57,788 nt of DNA from Listeria cornellensis FSL F6-0969 (GTDB lineage Bacteria; Bacillota; Bacilli; Lactobacillales; Listeriaceae), in the NCBI RefSeq assembly GCF_000525855.1, contig NZ_AODE01000032.1, forward strand, positions 1 to 57,788, in the 5' to 3' direction. The notes below the pieces were generated by a model. The model searched no databases, was not told the DNA's origin, and saw nothing but the letters and a program-made list of their open reading frames with translations. Below are positions 18,199-28,421 of the stretch, piece after piece (within the stretch, counting starts at the first letter, position 1; every line of letters begins with the position of its first letter). The position numbers and the translations under genes were made by a program.

Positions 18199-19563
18199 CT
18201 AGGCTCCATGCGGAACTTGAGAATCATCGTATCTCACTTCGAGATTGACGAACTTATTATATTCTTTTACAAATGCCAACTGCACGGTTCCAACTGGCCC
18301 GTTACGCTGTTTGGCAATGATAATCTCGATTGTCCCGTCATTCTCACTTTCATGATCGTAGTAATCGTCACGATACAAGAAGGCCACGATATCCGCATCT
18401 TGCTCGATGGAACCAGACTCACGAATATCCGACATCATCGGGCGCTTATCTTGTCGTGATTCCACGCTTCGTGATAACTGTGAAAGTGCAATAACTGGGA
18501 TTTTTAATTCCCGTGCAAGTGCTTTAAGGGAACGCGAAATTTCGGAAACTTCTTGTTGCCTATTTTCACCACCATTACGGCCACTTCCTGAAATAAGCTG
18601 CAAGTAGTCAATCACAATCATGCCCAGACCAGCTTCTTGTTGCAGACGACGGCATTTGGAACGGATTTCATTCACACGTATGCCTGGTGAATCATCGATA
18701 TAAATACCAGAATTGGATAACGTCCCCATCGCGATAGTAAGCTTCTGCCAATCATCTGCGGTAAGAGAACCTGTTCTTAAATTCTGGGCATTGATGTTAC
18801 CTTCTGCGCAGAGCATCCGCATAACGAGTTGCTCCGCCCCCATCTCAAGACTAAAAATCGCGACATTTTCATCCGTTTTAGTGGCAACATTTTGGGCGAT
18901 ATTCAGTGCGAAGGCAGTCTTACCCACAGAAGGACGGGCGGCCACGATAATCAAATCATTGCGTTGAAAACCCGCCGTCATATGATCAAGCGCACTAAAC
19001 CCACTCGGAATCCCAGTAATATCACCTTTTCGATTATGAAGAATCTCGATATCATCATACGTTTTGACGAGGACATCTTTAATATTTTTAAAAGCCCCGA
19101 CGTTTTTACGGGAGGAAACTTCTAAAATGTTCTTTTCGGCTTCGTCCATCAGTGTTTCGACTTCATCCTCGCGCGCATAACTGTCCGTCGCGATTTGAGT
19201 CGCGGTGCGAATTAGTCTGCGTAACAAGGCCTTGTCTTCTACAATATGGGCGTAATATTCTAAATTGGCCGCGGTCGGAACCGCTCCTGAAAGCTCCGTC
19301 AAATATGGCAAGCCACCGACATCCTCAATTTTTCCAGTGGAAGCCAATGCTTCATAAATAGTCACCACATCGACAGCTTTTCCTTGGTCACTTAGTTCAA
19401 GCATTGCCTGAAAAATATATTGATGCGCCTGACGATAAAAATCATCCGGCATTAAAATTTCTGAGGCCGTAATCAGCGCTTCCGGTTGCAGAAAAACAGC
19501 ACCCAACACAGCCTGCTCGGCCTCAACATTTTGAGGTGGTGTTCTGTCTTGAAGGTTATCCAC
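18199..19563 (-). CDS. dnaB: Replicative DNA helicase DnaB
   Basis: This is the 454-aa hexameric replicative helicase. The N-terminal domain starts DNLQDRTPPQNVEAEQAVLG. The RecA-like domain has Walker A ARPSVGKTAFALNIA, Walker B GMIVIDYLQL and the DnaB motif DIRESGSIEQDADIVAFLYR. The GTG at 19563 is chosen because AAAGGAGG precedes it and it gives the conserved N-terminus; an upstream in-frame start would add 13 residues. It is third in the conserved gdpP-rplI-dnaB order. A hairpin element separates it from rplI. Confidence 0.97.
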   Translation of the reverse strand: MDNLQDRTPPQNVEAEQAVLGAVFLQPEALITASEILMPDDFYRQAHQYIFQAMLELSDQGKAVDVVTIYEALASTGKIEDVGGLPYLTELSGAVPTAANLEYYAHIVEDKALLRRLIRTATQIATDSYAREDEVETLMDEAEKNILEVSSRKNVGAFKNIKDVLVKTYDDIEILHNRKGDITGIPSGFSALDHMTAGFQRNDLIIVAARPSVGKTAFALNIAQNVATKTDENVAIFSLEMGAEQLVMRMLCAEGNINAQNLRTGSLTADDWQKLTIAMGTLSNSGIYIDDSPGIRVNEIRSKCRRLQQEAGLGMIVIDYLQLISGSGRNGGENRQQEVSEISRSLKALARELKIPVIALSQLSRSVESRQDKRPMMSDIRESGSIEQDADIVAFLYRDDYYDHESENDGTIEIIIAKQRNGPVGTVQLAFVKEYNKFVNLEVRYDDSQVPHGA

Positions 19564-19584
19564 ATGCACCCTCCTTTCTTTCAC

Positions 19585-19767
19585 GCGGGCGCCGACAAAC
19601 ACTCATCTCCGTCGTTAAAGCCTCGCGCCAGTGCTCTTCTACACTACGTTTCGCATAACTTCTCACATGGTCGGGGATAAGACTCCCTCCCTGTTTTCAG
19701 TCAACATACAAATCGTATGCTCCTCTGCTCGGCTTTGCCTAGGATCTAAGCGCTTGTCGGCGCCCGC
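19585..19767. repeat. Dispersed long-hairpin element, copy 3
   Basis: The ends GCGGGCGCCGACAA (19585) and TTGTCGGCGCCCGC (19753-19766) are a perfect inverted repeat enclosing about 155 bp. Part of the interior (CTTCTCACATGGTCGGGG, CCCTGTTTTCAGTCA) matches the element at 6893-7250. It lies between rplI and dnaB. Confidence 0.7.
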
Positions 19768-19804
19768 TCGTTTTGACTCTCAATCGTGAAAACCTGGTTT
19801 TTCT

Positions 19805-20253
19805 TTATTCTTCGCTGACGTGAACATCTAGTGTTGCAACAACGTCATGGTGTAGCTTCACGGGGACTTTTGTGTGTCCTAGTGCGCGGATTGCTTCTGG
19901 GAGGTCGATTTTGCGTTTGTCGACCTTGATTTTATGGTCTTTCTCTAAGGCTTGTGCGATTTGTTTCGACGTGATTGATCCGAAAAGTCGGCCGCCTTCG
20001 CCTGATTTTGTTTTTAAGTTCAATGGTCAGTTTCTCAACGGTTTCTTTCAAAGCTTTCGCGTCTGCGAGTTCCTGTGCTGCTTCTTTTTCAGTTTTCTTT
20101 TTTTGGCCTTCAAGCGCGCTGATACTCGTGTTTGTCGCTTCTGTTGCTAGACCTTTTTTTAATAAGGAAGTTTTGCGCATAGCCCTCTGCTACCTCTTTG
20201 ATTTCACCTTTTTTAGCTGTTCCTTTTACGTCTTTTAAAAATATAACTTTCAT
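19805..20253 (-). CDS. rplI: 50S ribosomal protein L9, two frameshifts as read
   Basis: Read from ATG 20253 the start is [20 protein letters not shown], the universally conserved L9 N-terminus that binds 23S rRNA. The corrected length is 148 aa, normal for the family. The frame breaks at T7 20154-20160 (FLIKK to GLATEAT) and at T5 20011-20015 (IELK to TKSGEGG). In both places dropping one base restores L9. A doubly broken ribosomal protein gene in an otherwise intact operon argues for sequencing error. Its start lies one base after the gdpP stop. Confidence 0.92.
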
Positions 20254-20254
20254 C

Positions 20255-22231
20255 TTAGTTTTCTCCCTTCCAATAAGCATCGATGGCTTGTAAAAGTTGT
20301 TTTTTAGCTTCTGAAATTGTACTATTTTTTATCTGAGTGGCCGCATTGGATAAATGTCCGCCGCCGCCCAGTTTTTCCATAATCACTTGGACATTGATTT
20401 CGCCGAGTGAACGCGCGCTGATACCGATCATCTTATCCGGGCGTAGCGTAATGACGAATGAGGCCTGAACGCTCTCCATCGAAAGCATCGTATCTGCCGC
20501 CTGGGCCGCAATGACTGTGTCAAATACCTCATCTTCACGTCCCGTCGCAATCGCCATTCCGTCATGATACACTTCCAATGACTCGACCAAACGACTTCGT
20601 TGCCTAAACGTCTCAATATCTTCTTTCAAAAATTGTTGCACAAGAACGGTGTCCGCACCAAGCGAGCGTAAATAACTCGCCGCGTCAAACGTACGTGAAC
20701 CGGTGCGAAGCGTGAAGTTTTTCGTATCGACAACAATTCCCGAAAGGAGCGCTGTCGCTTCAATTTTGCCAACTTTTTCAGTGGCTGGTTGATATTCGAA
20801 AAGCTCCGTGACCAATTCCGCCGTCGAGGAAGCATACGGCTCAATGTAGACGAGCACAGGGTTTTCCACGAATTCTTCGGAACGGCGATGATGATCGACC
20901 ACCACGACATGCGCTGCGGTTTCCAACAGTTCGCGATTGATAACCATCGACGGTTTGTGCGTATCGACGACGACCAGCAAACTCTTATCGGTAATCATAT
21001 CAAGCGCTGCCTGTGGCGTGATAATGTTGCGAATCACATCAGGATACTTCTCGATTTCGCGCATCAAACGCTGCACGTCCGGACTCATTTTCCCCGGTTC
21101 GACCACGACATAACCTTGCCGCTCGTTCATTTCCGCGATTTTCATCACACCTAGACTCGAACCGACTACATCCATATCCGGATAACGATGTCCCATCACG
21201 AAAACTTGATCGCTCTGCGTAATGATCTCCTGTAACGCTTGCGAGATAACCCGCGCCCGAACCCGCGTCCTTTTTTCCATCGGATTCGTCTTGCCGCCAT
21301 AAAAGCGAACTTGGCCCTCCGGCTGCTTGATTACGACCTGATCCCCGCCACGACCGAGCGCCAAATCAAGCCCCGACTGCGCAAGATCCGCCAAATTAAT
21401 CAAATCTTCCTCTTTGTAACCAATCCCAACACTGAGTGTCAACGGAATATTCTGCTTCGACGTCCGCTCCCTAATCCGATCAAGAATCTGGAATTTCTCC
21501 TCTTCCAACCGTTCCAACTGCGCCTCCGTCAAAAAGGCAATAAAGCGATCCGACGAAATCCGTTTCAAATAAATCCGGTGTTCCTTCGCCCAATTGGTGA
21601 GCATCGATGTCACCAAATTGTTCAGCGCGCTACGTCTACGATCATCCATTCCTTGCGTCCACTCATCATAATTATCCAGAAAAATAATCGCAAAAACCGA
21701 TTTATCCGCCTGATAACGCGTATTCAAATCATAATATTCCGTCCGATCATACAAATAAATAATGCGTTCCTTCCGTTTCACAATCGTATCAAAACGGTGC
21801 TCCCGCCATGCAATCGACTGAATCCCTTGGTCCTCTTCCCCACGAATCACCGTCAAAAACTCCGGTCCAACATCCGCAAGCGACGAACCCAAAATGTCAT
21901 CATCCTGCCCAAAATATTTCGCCATAAATGGATTAAACCATTCTACATTATAATTCTCATCATATAGTAAAATCCCCATCGGCATCTCAACCAGCGCCTC
22001 ACCCTCACTGCGCTTAATCCGATACGATAAGTTCGAAATATACTCCTGAACCTCTTTATTCAACCGATTCTCCATGAAAAACAGCGTTATAATGAGCGAT
22101 GTAATAGCAACAAATAAAAGTACTGCCAACCACCACTTATAATAAAAAGTGACAACTGTCAGGACAAGTACGACTGCTATTAGCCCATACAATGGATATT
22201 TTAGCATTCTTTTCTGAAAAAAGCCTGACAT
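20255..22231 (-). CDS. gdpP: Cyclic-di-AMP phosphodiesterase GdpP (PdeA)
   Basis: This 658-aa membrane phosphodiesterase degrades c-di-AMP. It has two N-terminal membrane segments (residues 10-55), a degenerate PAS domain ([19 protein letters not shown]), a degenerate GGDEF-like domain ([24 protein letters not shown]), a DHH domain ([26 protein letters not shown]) and a C-terminal DHHA1 domain with [12 protein letters not shown]. All metal and substrate motifs appear intact. The start has AAGGGGG before ATG. It is first gene of the gdpP-rplI-dnaB operon, downstream of an extended -10 promoter at 22373-22381. Confidence 0.96.
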   Translation of the reverse strand: MSGFFQKRMLKYPLYGLIAVVLVLTVVTFYYKWWLAVLLFVAITSLIITLFFMENRLNKEVQEYISNLSYRIKRSEGEALVEMPMGILLYDENYNVEWFNPFMAKYFGQDDDILGSSLADVGPEFLTVIRGEEDQGIQSIAWREHRFDTIVKRKERIIYLYDRTEYYDLNTRYQADKSVFAIIFLDNYDEWTQGMDDRRRSALNNLVTSMLTNWAKEHRIYLKRISSDRFIAFLTEAQLERLEEEKFQILDRIRERTSKQNIPLTLSVGIGYKEEDLINLADLAQSGLDLALGRGGDQVVIKQPEGQVRFYGGKTNPMEKRTRVRARVISQALQEIITQSDQVFVMGHRYPDMDVVGSSLGVMKIAEMNERQGYVVVEPGKMSPDVQRLMREIEKYPDVIRNIITPQAALDMITDKSLLVVVDTHKPSMVINRELLETAAHVVVVDHHRRSEEFVENPVLVYIEPYASSTAELVTELFEYQPATEKVGKIEATALLSGIVVDTKNFTLRTGSRTFDAASYLRSLGADTVLVQQFLKEDIETFRQRSRLVESLEVYHDGMAIATGREDEVFDTVIAAQAADTMLSMESVQASFVITLRPDKMIGISARSLGEINVQVIMEKLGGGGHLSNAATQIKNSTISEAKKQLLQAIDAYWKGEN

Positions 22232-22651
22232 CAGCGAAAAGCCCCCTTGCTTTCTTAGATTAGCATCGAAATTAGGTGTCTATTGTTATGTAATTAGCCT
22301 TGTAAAACATGAAACTCCAAGCATCCCTTTAGTATCCTATTCTCCTTTTTTCACGAAGATAAGAATACTCTAATCATACCATAAATCGCGTTTTGAATGT
22401 TACTATGAAGCGAAAATGTAACATGCTTTCTTTTTTAGCAGGGAATAAAAAACTATTTTATGGATTCCCAACCTCCGTTACCAAAAATTAACAACAAATT
22501 TCAGAGTATTCCTTAGAATCACGAAGAAGGGATAGAAAATCTAGATTCAGATTTCCCATCCCATTTCTACATTATTCTCTTATGTTTGAAGTCTCTGATA
22601 AACCAGCTACCAGAATGCAACGCCGTTTTGTCCCAAATACACTCACCTTGA
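22232..22651. other. Intergenic stretch between gdpP and the RiPP operon
   Basis: It contains the gdpP promoter (extended -10 TGGTATGAT on the minus strand, 22381-22373, no clear -35) and the terminator of the RiPP operon at 22529-22562. No supported ORF was seen. It marks the junction between the conserved core and the accessory block. Confidence 0.5.
22529..22562 (-). terminator. Terminator downstream of the daptide-like operon
   Basis: GGGATAGAAAATCT / AGATTTCCCATCCC stem with mismatches, about 90 bases after the stop of the exporter permease gene. The T tail is modest (CTTCTTCG). Confidence 0.5.
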
Positions 22652-23905
22652 TTAATTAGCATCATATTTCGCCAACCCCCAAGCTTGTTTGAAAGATTGA
22701 ATAAAACTTCCTTTTGTACTGTAAGTTAAGACTGTACCACGATAGAAATAAATCGTTGCTAGGATAACTACTCCATTAAATGCGCATTGAATAAGAATCG
22801 AAGCTACAATTTCCCAACCCGGTACGGAGGTAAGTCCTACTCGAACAAACATAACAACTGGCGATATCAGTGGAATATACGACATAATTTTAATGATCAA
22901 TAAATCTGGATTCGAAATTCCAAGAACCGCCACAACAAATGCTACCAAAAGAATCATCACAAGTGGCATCGTGTACTGCCCAACTTCTTCAACTTTTGAT
23001 GTGAGCGAGCCCAGTAAAGCTGCCACAACAGAGAAGCCAATAAGTGCTAGTAAGAAGAAGACTCCAGCATACACATAGAGTGACGTCGGTATTAAGGATA
23101 GCTGCTCTTTTACCGTGTTTTGAATGAAGTCGGCTTTTGAAAAGCTAAGAGTTAGCAATAATCCTACGAGGAAAACTGATAATTGCGTTAGCGCTACAGC
23201 AATAACGGCGCACAGTTTGCCTAAAAAATGCTCCACTGGATGAGTACTTGATATAATAACCTCTAAAATCCGAGAATCTTTTTCTTTTGAAATTTCTGTT
23301 GCAATCATGTTCATATATAGTAGAACAAAAATGTAAATCAAGAAAATTAAGCCGTAAATTAAGATAAAAGCATGATCCGATGAGGCAAGATCATTCGCCT
23401 CGTTTAAATTCACAAGTTTCAACGCTGAATCTGTAGCAGCCATTTGTTCTAGATCAGTAGCACTTAAGTTAGCCGCAGCAATTAATAATCCTTGATTTAT
23501 CGATTGAATATAGGCATTTAGAGAGTCATTAACAGCCACATTGGACAAGTTAGTTGAAATATATTCTCCCGTCACTTGCTTGGCATTTTGGTTTTTGAGA
23601 ATCAAGTAACCATTAATCTCATCCTGCTCAACTTCTTTTTTCAACTCTGCTTCTTCGCTAGTACTTGCAGAAATATGTATATTACTATTAATCGCTGATA
23701 TTGGCGGCAGTTCACTTATAGAGCTTTGGTTCAACACTTTAATTGTAATATCCTCTTTTGTTATGTCCCTAACAATATTAGGCAGGATACTCCCAGCAAC
23801 AATTGTAAGTACGAAAAGCGCCGTGATTACCATAAAAGATTTTGATTTAACTTTTTCCAAATAGAGTTGTTTAAAAATAACACTAAATTTTTTCATATGA
23901 CTCAT
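22652..23905 (-). CDS. ABC-2 type exporter permease (NatB-like)
   Basis: This 417-aa permease has one N-terminal membrane segment (MVITALFVLTIVAGSILP), a large extracellular loop of about 150 residues and five or six C-terminal segments starting near FILIYGLIFLIYIFVLLYMN. This is the NatB/YhaP layout. The motif ISKEKDSRILEVIISSTHP is typical. As printed, the frame is fused to the upstream ATPase. However AGGAGG and ATG at 23905 lie inside the junction, so I treat it as its own gene. It is last gene of the peptide operon and most likely exports the modified peptides or protects the cell from them. Confidence 0.85.
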   Translation of the reverse strand: MSHMKKFSVIFKQLYLEKVKSKSFMVITALFVLTIVAGSILPNIVRDITKEDITIKVLNQSSISELPPISAINSNIHISASTSEEAELKKEVEQDEINGYLILKNQNAKQVTGEYISTNLSNVAVNDSLNAYIQSINQGLLIAAANLSATDLEQMAATDSALKLVNLNEANDLASSDHAFILIYGLIFLIYIFVLLYMNMIATEISKEKDSRILEVIISSTHPVEHFLGKLCAVIAVALTQLSVFLVGLLLTLSFSKADFIQNTVKEQLSLIPTSLYVYAGVFFLLALIGFSVVAALLGSLTSKVEEVGQYTMPLVMILLVAFVVAVLGISNPDLLIIKIMSYIPLISPVVMFVRVGLTSVPGWEIVASILIQCAFNGVVILATIYFYRGTVLTYSTKGSFIQSFKQAWGLAKYDAN

Positions 23906-24796
23906 CCTCCTATTTTTTTCTTTAAAAATTTCTTCCAATGTCGGATATTCTAGACTGAATTTCTCAATGAATAACTGCTGACCTAATATATCTTGGAAAA
24001 TAGGTTTTGCGTTAGCTTCCTCTTTTATCTTAATTTTATATTCCTCTTTATGAAGCGCTACACTCTCCACGCCATCTAGTTGAGCAATATCAGTATCTTT
24101 TTTATCCGTTTTCAGATAAATAATTTTCTTCCCATATGTTTTTTTCAAATCGCTAATACTCCCTGAAAACAAGGTTTCCCCACTCTTTAATAAGCAGACC
24201 TTTTCGCACAAGTCCTCTACGTTCGCCATTTGATGACTAGAAAAAATGATAGATGTTCCTTCTTCTTTAAGTCGCAAAATCGCTTTTTTCAATATCTCCG
24301 CATTTACTGGATCGAGCCCGCTAAATGGTTCATCAAGAATTAGTAATGCTGGCTTATGGATGATGCTTACGATGAGTTGGATTTTTTGCTGATTTCCTTT
24401 AGAAAGATTCCCGACCTTTTCTTTTTTCTTCTCTAGCAATCCAAACTCTTCTAAAATATCATCTAATCGGGCTTTAATATCGGTTTTTTTCATACCATGT
24501 AGTTCGCCAAAAAAGATGATTTGCTCCTGGACGGTTATTTTTTGATTTAATCCACGCTCTTCTGGCAAATAACCAATGATATCTTTATCCAGACGCTTTA
24601 ATGGTTCACCGTTCCAAGTAATCGTGCCAGATGTTTCTGATAGAAGGCCTAGAATCATTCGAAATGCCGTTGTTTTCCCTGCCCCGTTCTGTCCAATTAA
24701 TCCTAAAATTTCACCTTGTCCAAGCTCTAAATTTAATTGATTCAGCGCTGTGAAATCACCGAATTCTTTTCTTAGATTGCTAATTCTCAATCCCAT
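23902..24796 (-). CDS. ABC transporter ATP-binding protein (NatA-like)
   Basis: ATPase of about 297 aa with Walker A GQNGAGKTTAF, signature LSKGNQQKI (variant of LSGGQ, usual in NatA), Walker B LLILDEPFSGLDP and H-loop SSHQM. The C-terminal extension ends YPTLEEIFKEK. As printed, the frame runs on into the permease to give 714 aa. The run of seven T at 23913-23919 is the likely cause. With six, the protein ends EKIGG and its TGA overlaps the permease ATG (ATGA), a classic coupled pair. The ribosome-binding site is GGAGGAAAAATAA before ATG 24796. Confidence 0.87.
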
Positions 24797-24810
24797 TTAT
24801 TTTTCCTCCT

Positions 24811-25521
24811 TTACACAATAGTGTACCCATAATCAATAATAAGATTTTGACCTCGAATCGCGTCGCTTTTACTTGAGATTAAGAACATGATCGCCTCAAT
24901 AACATCCGGTGCGGTCACAACTTTTTTATATGGAATACGCTTAATCAACTTTTTTCCCTCAAAACTTTGAAAAAATTCCTTATTCGAATCATTCAAAATG
25001 TATGACGGGGATATGCAATTCACTTTTATATCCTTCTTTGCATCATTTAAAAAATCAATGCTCAAATTTTTTGTCAGCTGAATCAACGCTGCTTTAGATG
25101 GACCATACGCAATCCTATTTTCATGGGCGACCACACCATTTTGTGACGCAATATTAACAATTGCCACTTTTTCTGAAAACAAGGTATAAATGGCCTTTAA
25201 AAAGAAAACCATCGATTTGATATTATTAGAAAACGTATTATTCCAATCTGATTCCGTAATGTTGAAAAAGTTCTTCTGATTGTTAACACCGACTAGATTT
25301 ACAAGTACATCGATTGCAACCCCCTCTTCGTCTAGCGCTGTGATAAGTCGATCTCGATCCTCTTTCAAGTTAATATTAGCGTTATAAAAAATTTTATTCC
25401 CTTCACGAATGCCCCAACTATCATAATTTTTATCGATGCAAACAATCGTTTCAAAATCTTGATGGATTAGCTCTTTGCCAAGATAGCCATCCGCGCCCAG
25501 AATGATCGCATTTTTCTTCAT
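24811..25521 (-). CDS. Short-chain dehydrogenase/reductase of the peptide operon
   Basis: This 236-aa Rossmann-fold oxidoreductase has the nucleotide-binding motif ILGADGYLGKE (TGxxxGxG variant), NLVGVNN in place of NNAG, Ser in NIASQNG and the catalytic YGPSK (Y-x-x-x-K). The C-terminal RGQNLIIDYGY is the usual SDR end. AGGAGGAAAATACAAA precedes ATG. It lies inside the peptide-modification operon. In daptide clusters a dehydrogenase helps turn the C-terminal Thr into a ketone; the known one is, from memory, of the iron-alcohol-dehydrogenase type. If this SDR fills that step it is a replacement by a different family. Confidence 0.82.
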   Translation of the reverse strand: MKKNAIILGADGYLGKELIHQDFETIVCIDKNYDSWGIREGNKIFYNANINLKEDRDRLITALDEEGVAIDVLVNLVGVNNQKNFFNITESDWNNTFSNNIKSMVFFLKAIYTLFSEKVAIVNIASQNGVVAHENRIAYGPSKAALIQLTKNLSIDFLNDAKKDIKVNCISPSYILNDSNKEFFQSFEGKKLIKRIPYKKVVTAPDVIEAIMFLISSKSDAIRGQNLIIDYGYTIV

Positions 25522-25539
25522 TTTGTATTTTCCTCCTAA

Positions 25540-26453
25540 CTACGAGATGTAATTTTGATATATACTTACAACGAAAACTAAGATTGTAATCGCAATTGCT
25601 AGGCTATTGAAAACGCCCCAAATTACAATGCTTTTTTTGGAACGGCTCTTTTCCCGCTAATATTGCTCGGAAGTTTTTCATGTAATTCTTCGTACCCATC
25701 AGCACGTTCGCTAACCAAAATCCGTCTAACTTCATGAATGGCATTAAATTAAAGGCCATAATGCTAAAATTGACTAATATAATGAGTAGAACCGCTGTGT
25801 TTAGTGTCAGTAAATAAACTAAAACTTAAGATGCCACTAAAAATAATTTGGTTTCGCACGCCTCCAACGATAATATTGATCTGCTTCTTTTTTAGATAGC
25901 GTACCGAGAAATGATACATCCACATAGAATAACATCAGGCAAAAATAGCGTAGTTGAAGCCCACAATAGATATTATCCCGTTTAAAATGCTTCATATACT
26001 CTTGATAATGTCCTATCTCATGGATGAAAATAATGCCAAATTGTGCAGCCCATACGACGAAAACATAGCTGAGCGAGAGCTCCTGGATATTAATAGCCGT
26101 TGCCTGCATCACAATAAACGGTATCATCAACACACTTATAAGCATTAGTAAGATACAAACATAGCGATTGAATACTCGAGTCAAAAGCTGATTTGTATCA
26201 GAAACTATTTTGGAATCTAGCTTCAAATTTAAAAACTTCCAATTAAGCATATTCGGCTTCTTTTTATACAAATAATCTTCTAGAATATCGTTGCTCTCCG
26301 GCTCTTGCTCATAGCCTTTTATGTAATTAAGCGTGTTTTCATCCACTTCTAAATACCTTTTATTACGCGTATTAAAAAATAAAAAATGGCTTCTTGCTTG
26401 CGATGATACTCTAGAATCACGTTCTTAATAGAAATCGTACCTACAGCTTGCAT
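25540..26453 (-). CDS. M50-type intramembrane zinc protease, frame broken several times as read
   Basis: Site-2-protease-like membrane enzyme of about 300 aa after correction. The longest piece carries the zinc motif FIHEIGHYQEYMKH. In another frame follow VNFSIMAFNLMPFMKLDGFW (the second zinc-ligand motif, usually NPxxxLDG) and a last membrane segment (VFNSLAIAITILVFVVSIYQ) ending at 25540. The start is probably ATG 26453 (MQAVGTISIKNVILEYHRK) with GGAGGGTATATAA, joined to the main frame by a shift near 26375. Further breaks lie near 25845, near 25810 and at T7 25632-25638. In position and type it matches the daptide MpaP protease, expected to cut off the leader. Confidence 0.72.
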
Positions 26454-26466
26454 TTATATACCCTCC

Positions 26467-27693
26467 TCATAATTTTTGTCGTATAAACTTCATGCTTTTT
26501 TCCATCGTTCTTTGTGTCGTTAGTAAGATTGGAAATAAGGTTAAACCGCTCTGTTCTTGGCCCGCCGAATAGTAGTATACTAAAATTCCGTTTTCCCTTA
26601 GCTCGTTCCATATTCGGATTACCTTTGCCAAATCGTTTATTTCAATAGAGTACATCGCGCCTTTGCCATGGATTTTCGTTCGTCCATCGCTGAATAGATC
26701 CAAAATCGTTTTTTCGATCGTATTTACTTGTGTTTGCAGCAGCTCCTCGTTTTCCAGTATGTATTCTAGTGTTGTAAGCGCTGATTGGACTCCTAGTAAA
26801 TTACCATTCTGCGTCGAAAAATGCTCTACATGAACATCTGAATTCTGAAGATATCGGCTAACTTTATGACTCATTACTACAGCTCCAAACGGTATTGCAC
26901 CATTGTTAATCGCTTTACTAAGAAGCAATAGATCTGGGTTGCTGTCTAAGTTATGATAGTAAAATCTCGATCCCGTTCGATAAAATCCTGTCGCCACTTC
27001 ATCAAAAACAGAAATAATATCATATTTTCGCAACAACTCTAGCAGTGTATTCAAAAATGTTGGCGAAAATGGATAGACGCCACCCGATCCTATCACTGGC
27101 TCTAAGAAAAAGCCCCCGATATCATGATGATTTTGGCGTACATACTCGAAAATCGCTGCCTCCTCTGCCTCACTTTTAGGAACTTGTAAAAAAGTACATT
27201 CTGTCGCTTTCGAATGATAGTCTTCCGTTACGATTTCATCCAAACCACTCACATTCATACCCGCAAAAAATGTACCGTGGTATCCAGTCGCAAAACTGAT
27301 CAATTTCCTATTACCGCGCAGATGCTTCACATATTTCACTGCAAGCTCTGTTGATTCCGAACCACTATTCGTATAAGTCACTCGCTCAAAATCGTATTTC
27401 CCATCATTACAGAAATCCAGTAACTTTTCTGCATACGCCGTGTATAACGGATGACCATAACTATGAATATCTAAAAATGGCACGCCCGTTTGAAGAACCT
27501 GCTTGAAATCCGCTTCCAATTGCTGCGACAACTCATTTGCATACCCAAACGAATTATTCCATAAACCACTGCATAAATCGAGATACCGCTGGTTCTTGTC
27601 GTCATATAAAAAACTATCTACCGCTCGAACAACCTGTATTCCCGTTTGTGGCTTTTGATTCACACTACCCATCGGTATATTATATGCACTCAT
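26467..27693 (-). CDS. PLP-dependent class III aminotransferase of the peptide operon
   Basis: This 408-aa class III transaminase has the phosphate-binding NSGSESTELAVKY, the pyridine-nitrogen Asp in VFDEVATGFYRTG, and the PLP lysine in LLLLSKAINNGAIPFGAVV, all intact. The start ATG overlaps the methyltransferase stop (ATGA), so both are co-translated. In daptide biosynthesis the MpaD transaminase aminates a C-terminal ketone made from Thr. With a methyltransferase, a protease and Thr-ending precursors next to it, that is the best role here. A free small-molecule substrate cannot be excluded from sequence alone. Confidence 0.9.
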   Translation of the reverse strand: MSAYNIPMGSVNQKPQTGIQVVRAVDSFLYDDKNQRYLDLCSGLWNNSFGYANELSQQLEADFKQVLQTGVPFLDIHSYGHPLYTAYAEKLLDFCNDGKYDFERVTYTNSGSESTELAVKYVKHLRGNRKLISFATGYHGTFFAGMNVSGLDEIVTEDYHSKATECTFLQVPKSEAEEAAIFEYVRQNHHDIGGFFLEPVIGSGGVYPFSPTFLNTLLELLRKYDIISVFDEVATGFYRTGSRFYYHNLDSNPDLLLLSKAINNGAIPFGAVVMSHKVSRYLQNSDVHVEHFSTQNGNLLGVQSALTTLEYILENEELLQTQVNTIEKTILDLFSDGRTKIHGKGAMYSIEINDLAKVIRIWNELRENGILVYYYSAGQEQSGLTLFPILLTTQRTMEKSMKFIRQKL

Positions 27694-28421
27694 TTCGCCA
27701 ACCTCACCATCTTACAATGATCTTTTACCTCTTGTAACGCGTAACTATAGCCATATTTCGCACACGCTTCCCGTAGATATTTTTCCGTATAAATATACTT
27801 TTTAGAAACACCTAACTTACCTTTTTCATCCGTTTTCGTGTACATATTAAAAATTAGCTGCTCATCCCTGATAAAATTACTATAAAATACTGATTTACCG
27901 TCAATTTTCACTTTTTGAAGGGAATCGTCTAATTTATCCACATAATTCTCATCCCAAAAATCAAATATTATTTCCCCGTTTTCTGTAAGTAAGTTTGTTG
28001 CATCTTTGAGAAATTGCTCAAACGTCGCGAAATCAAACAAAGAAACCGTCGTCGCTGGGATAATGATACAATCAAACTGCATCATACCCAAACTATTAAT
28101 AACCTCAATCCCAATCTGATACACCTTATGCCGATACAGCGGATTAATAAATTTTAGCATCTCGCCAGCCGGTTCCACACCAGAAACATCATACCCTTCA
28201 TCCGTTAAGAAATGGAACATCCGCCCCGATCCAGTACCGATTTCGAGTACTTTTTGATCTCGGCTTATCATCGCCAAATATTGATCTTTATCATTGATCG
28301 TCTCGCACATTTGGTTATACACATCTGAGAAATAAGCATCATCATAAAAATCCTTCACCAAAAGCGCACCTTGATCATATTTATTTCTAAACGTTCCAAA
28401 TAACATATCGCTAGGCTGCAT
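27690..28421 (-). CDS. SAM-dependent methyltransferase of the peptide operon
   Basis: This 243-aa class I methyltransferase has the SAM motif I VLEIGTGSGRMFHFL, the acidic end of strand 2 in VSGVEPAGEM, and motif II/III region FDCIIIPATTVSLFD. ATG 28421, with GGGGGATTATCA before it, is chosen over a longer frame. It overlaps the preceding 385-aa gene by 11 bases and the aminotransferase by 4. In the daptide scheme MpaM dimethylates the new C-terminal amine, and this is the obvious candidate. Confidence 0.88.
   Translation of the reverse strand: MQPSDMLFGTFRNKYDQGALLVKDFYDDAYFSDVYNQMCETINDKDQYLAMISRDQKVLEIGTGSGRMFHFLTDEGYDVSGVEPAGEMLKFINPLYRHKVYQIGIEVINSLGMMQFDCIIIPATTVSLFDFATFEQFLKDATNLLTENGEIIFDFWDENYVDKLDDSLQKVKIDGKSVFYSNFIRDEQLIFNMYTKTDEKGKLGVSKKYIYTEKYLREACAKYGYSYALQEVKDHCKMVRLAK

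Noticed and set aside
21239-21967. Plus-strand ORF (242 aa) opposite gdpP
   Set aside because: Antisense shadow of a conserved gene, with no family pattern.
26347-26453. 33-aa ORF upstream of the M50 protease as a separate peptide
   Set aside because: Its frame joins the protease N-terminus after a single-base shift at a T run, and the protease frame otherwise has only a poor GTG start. I treat it as the protease start, though a separate peptide is not excluded.
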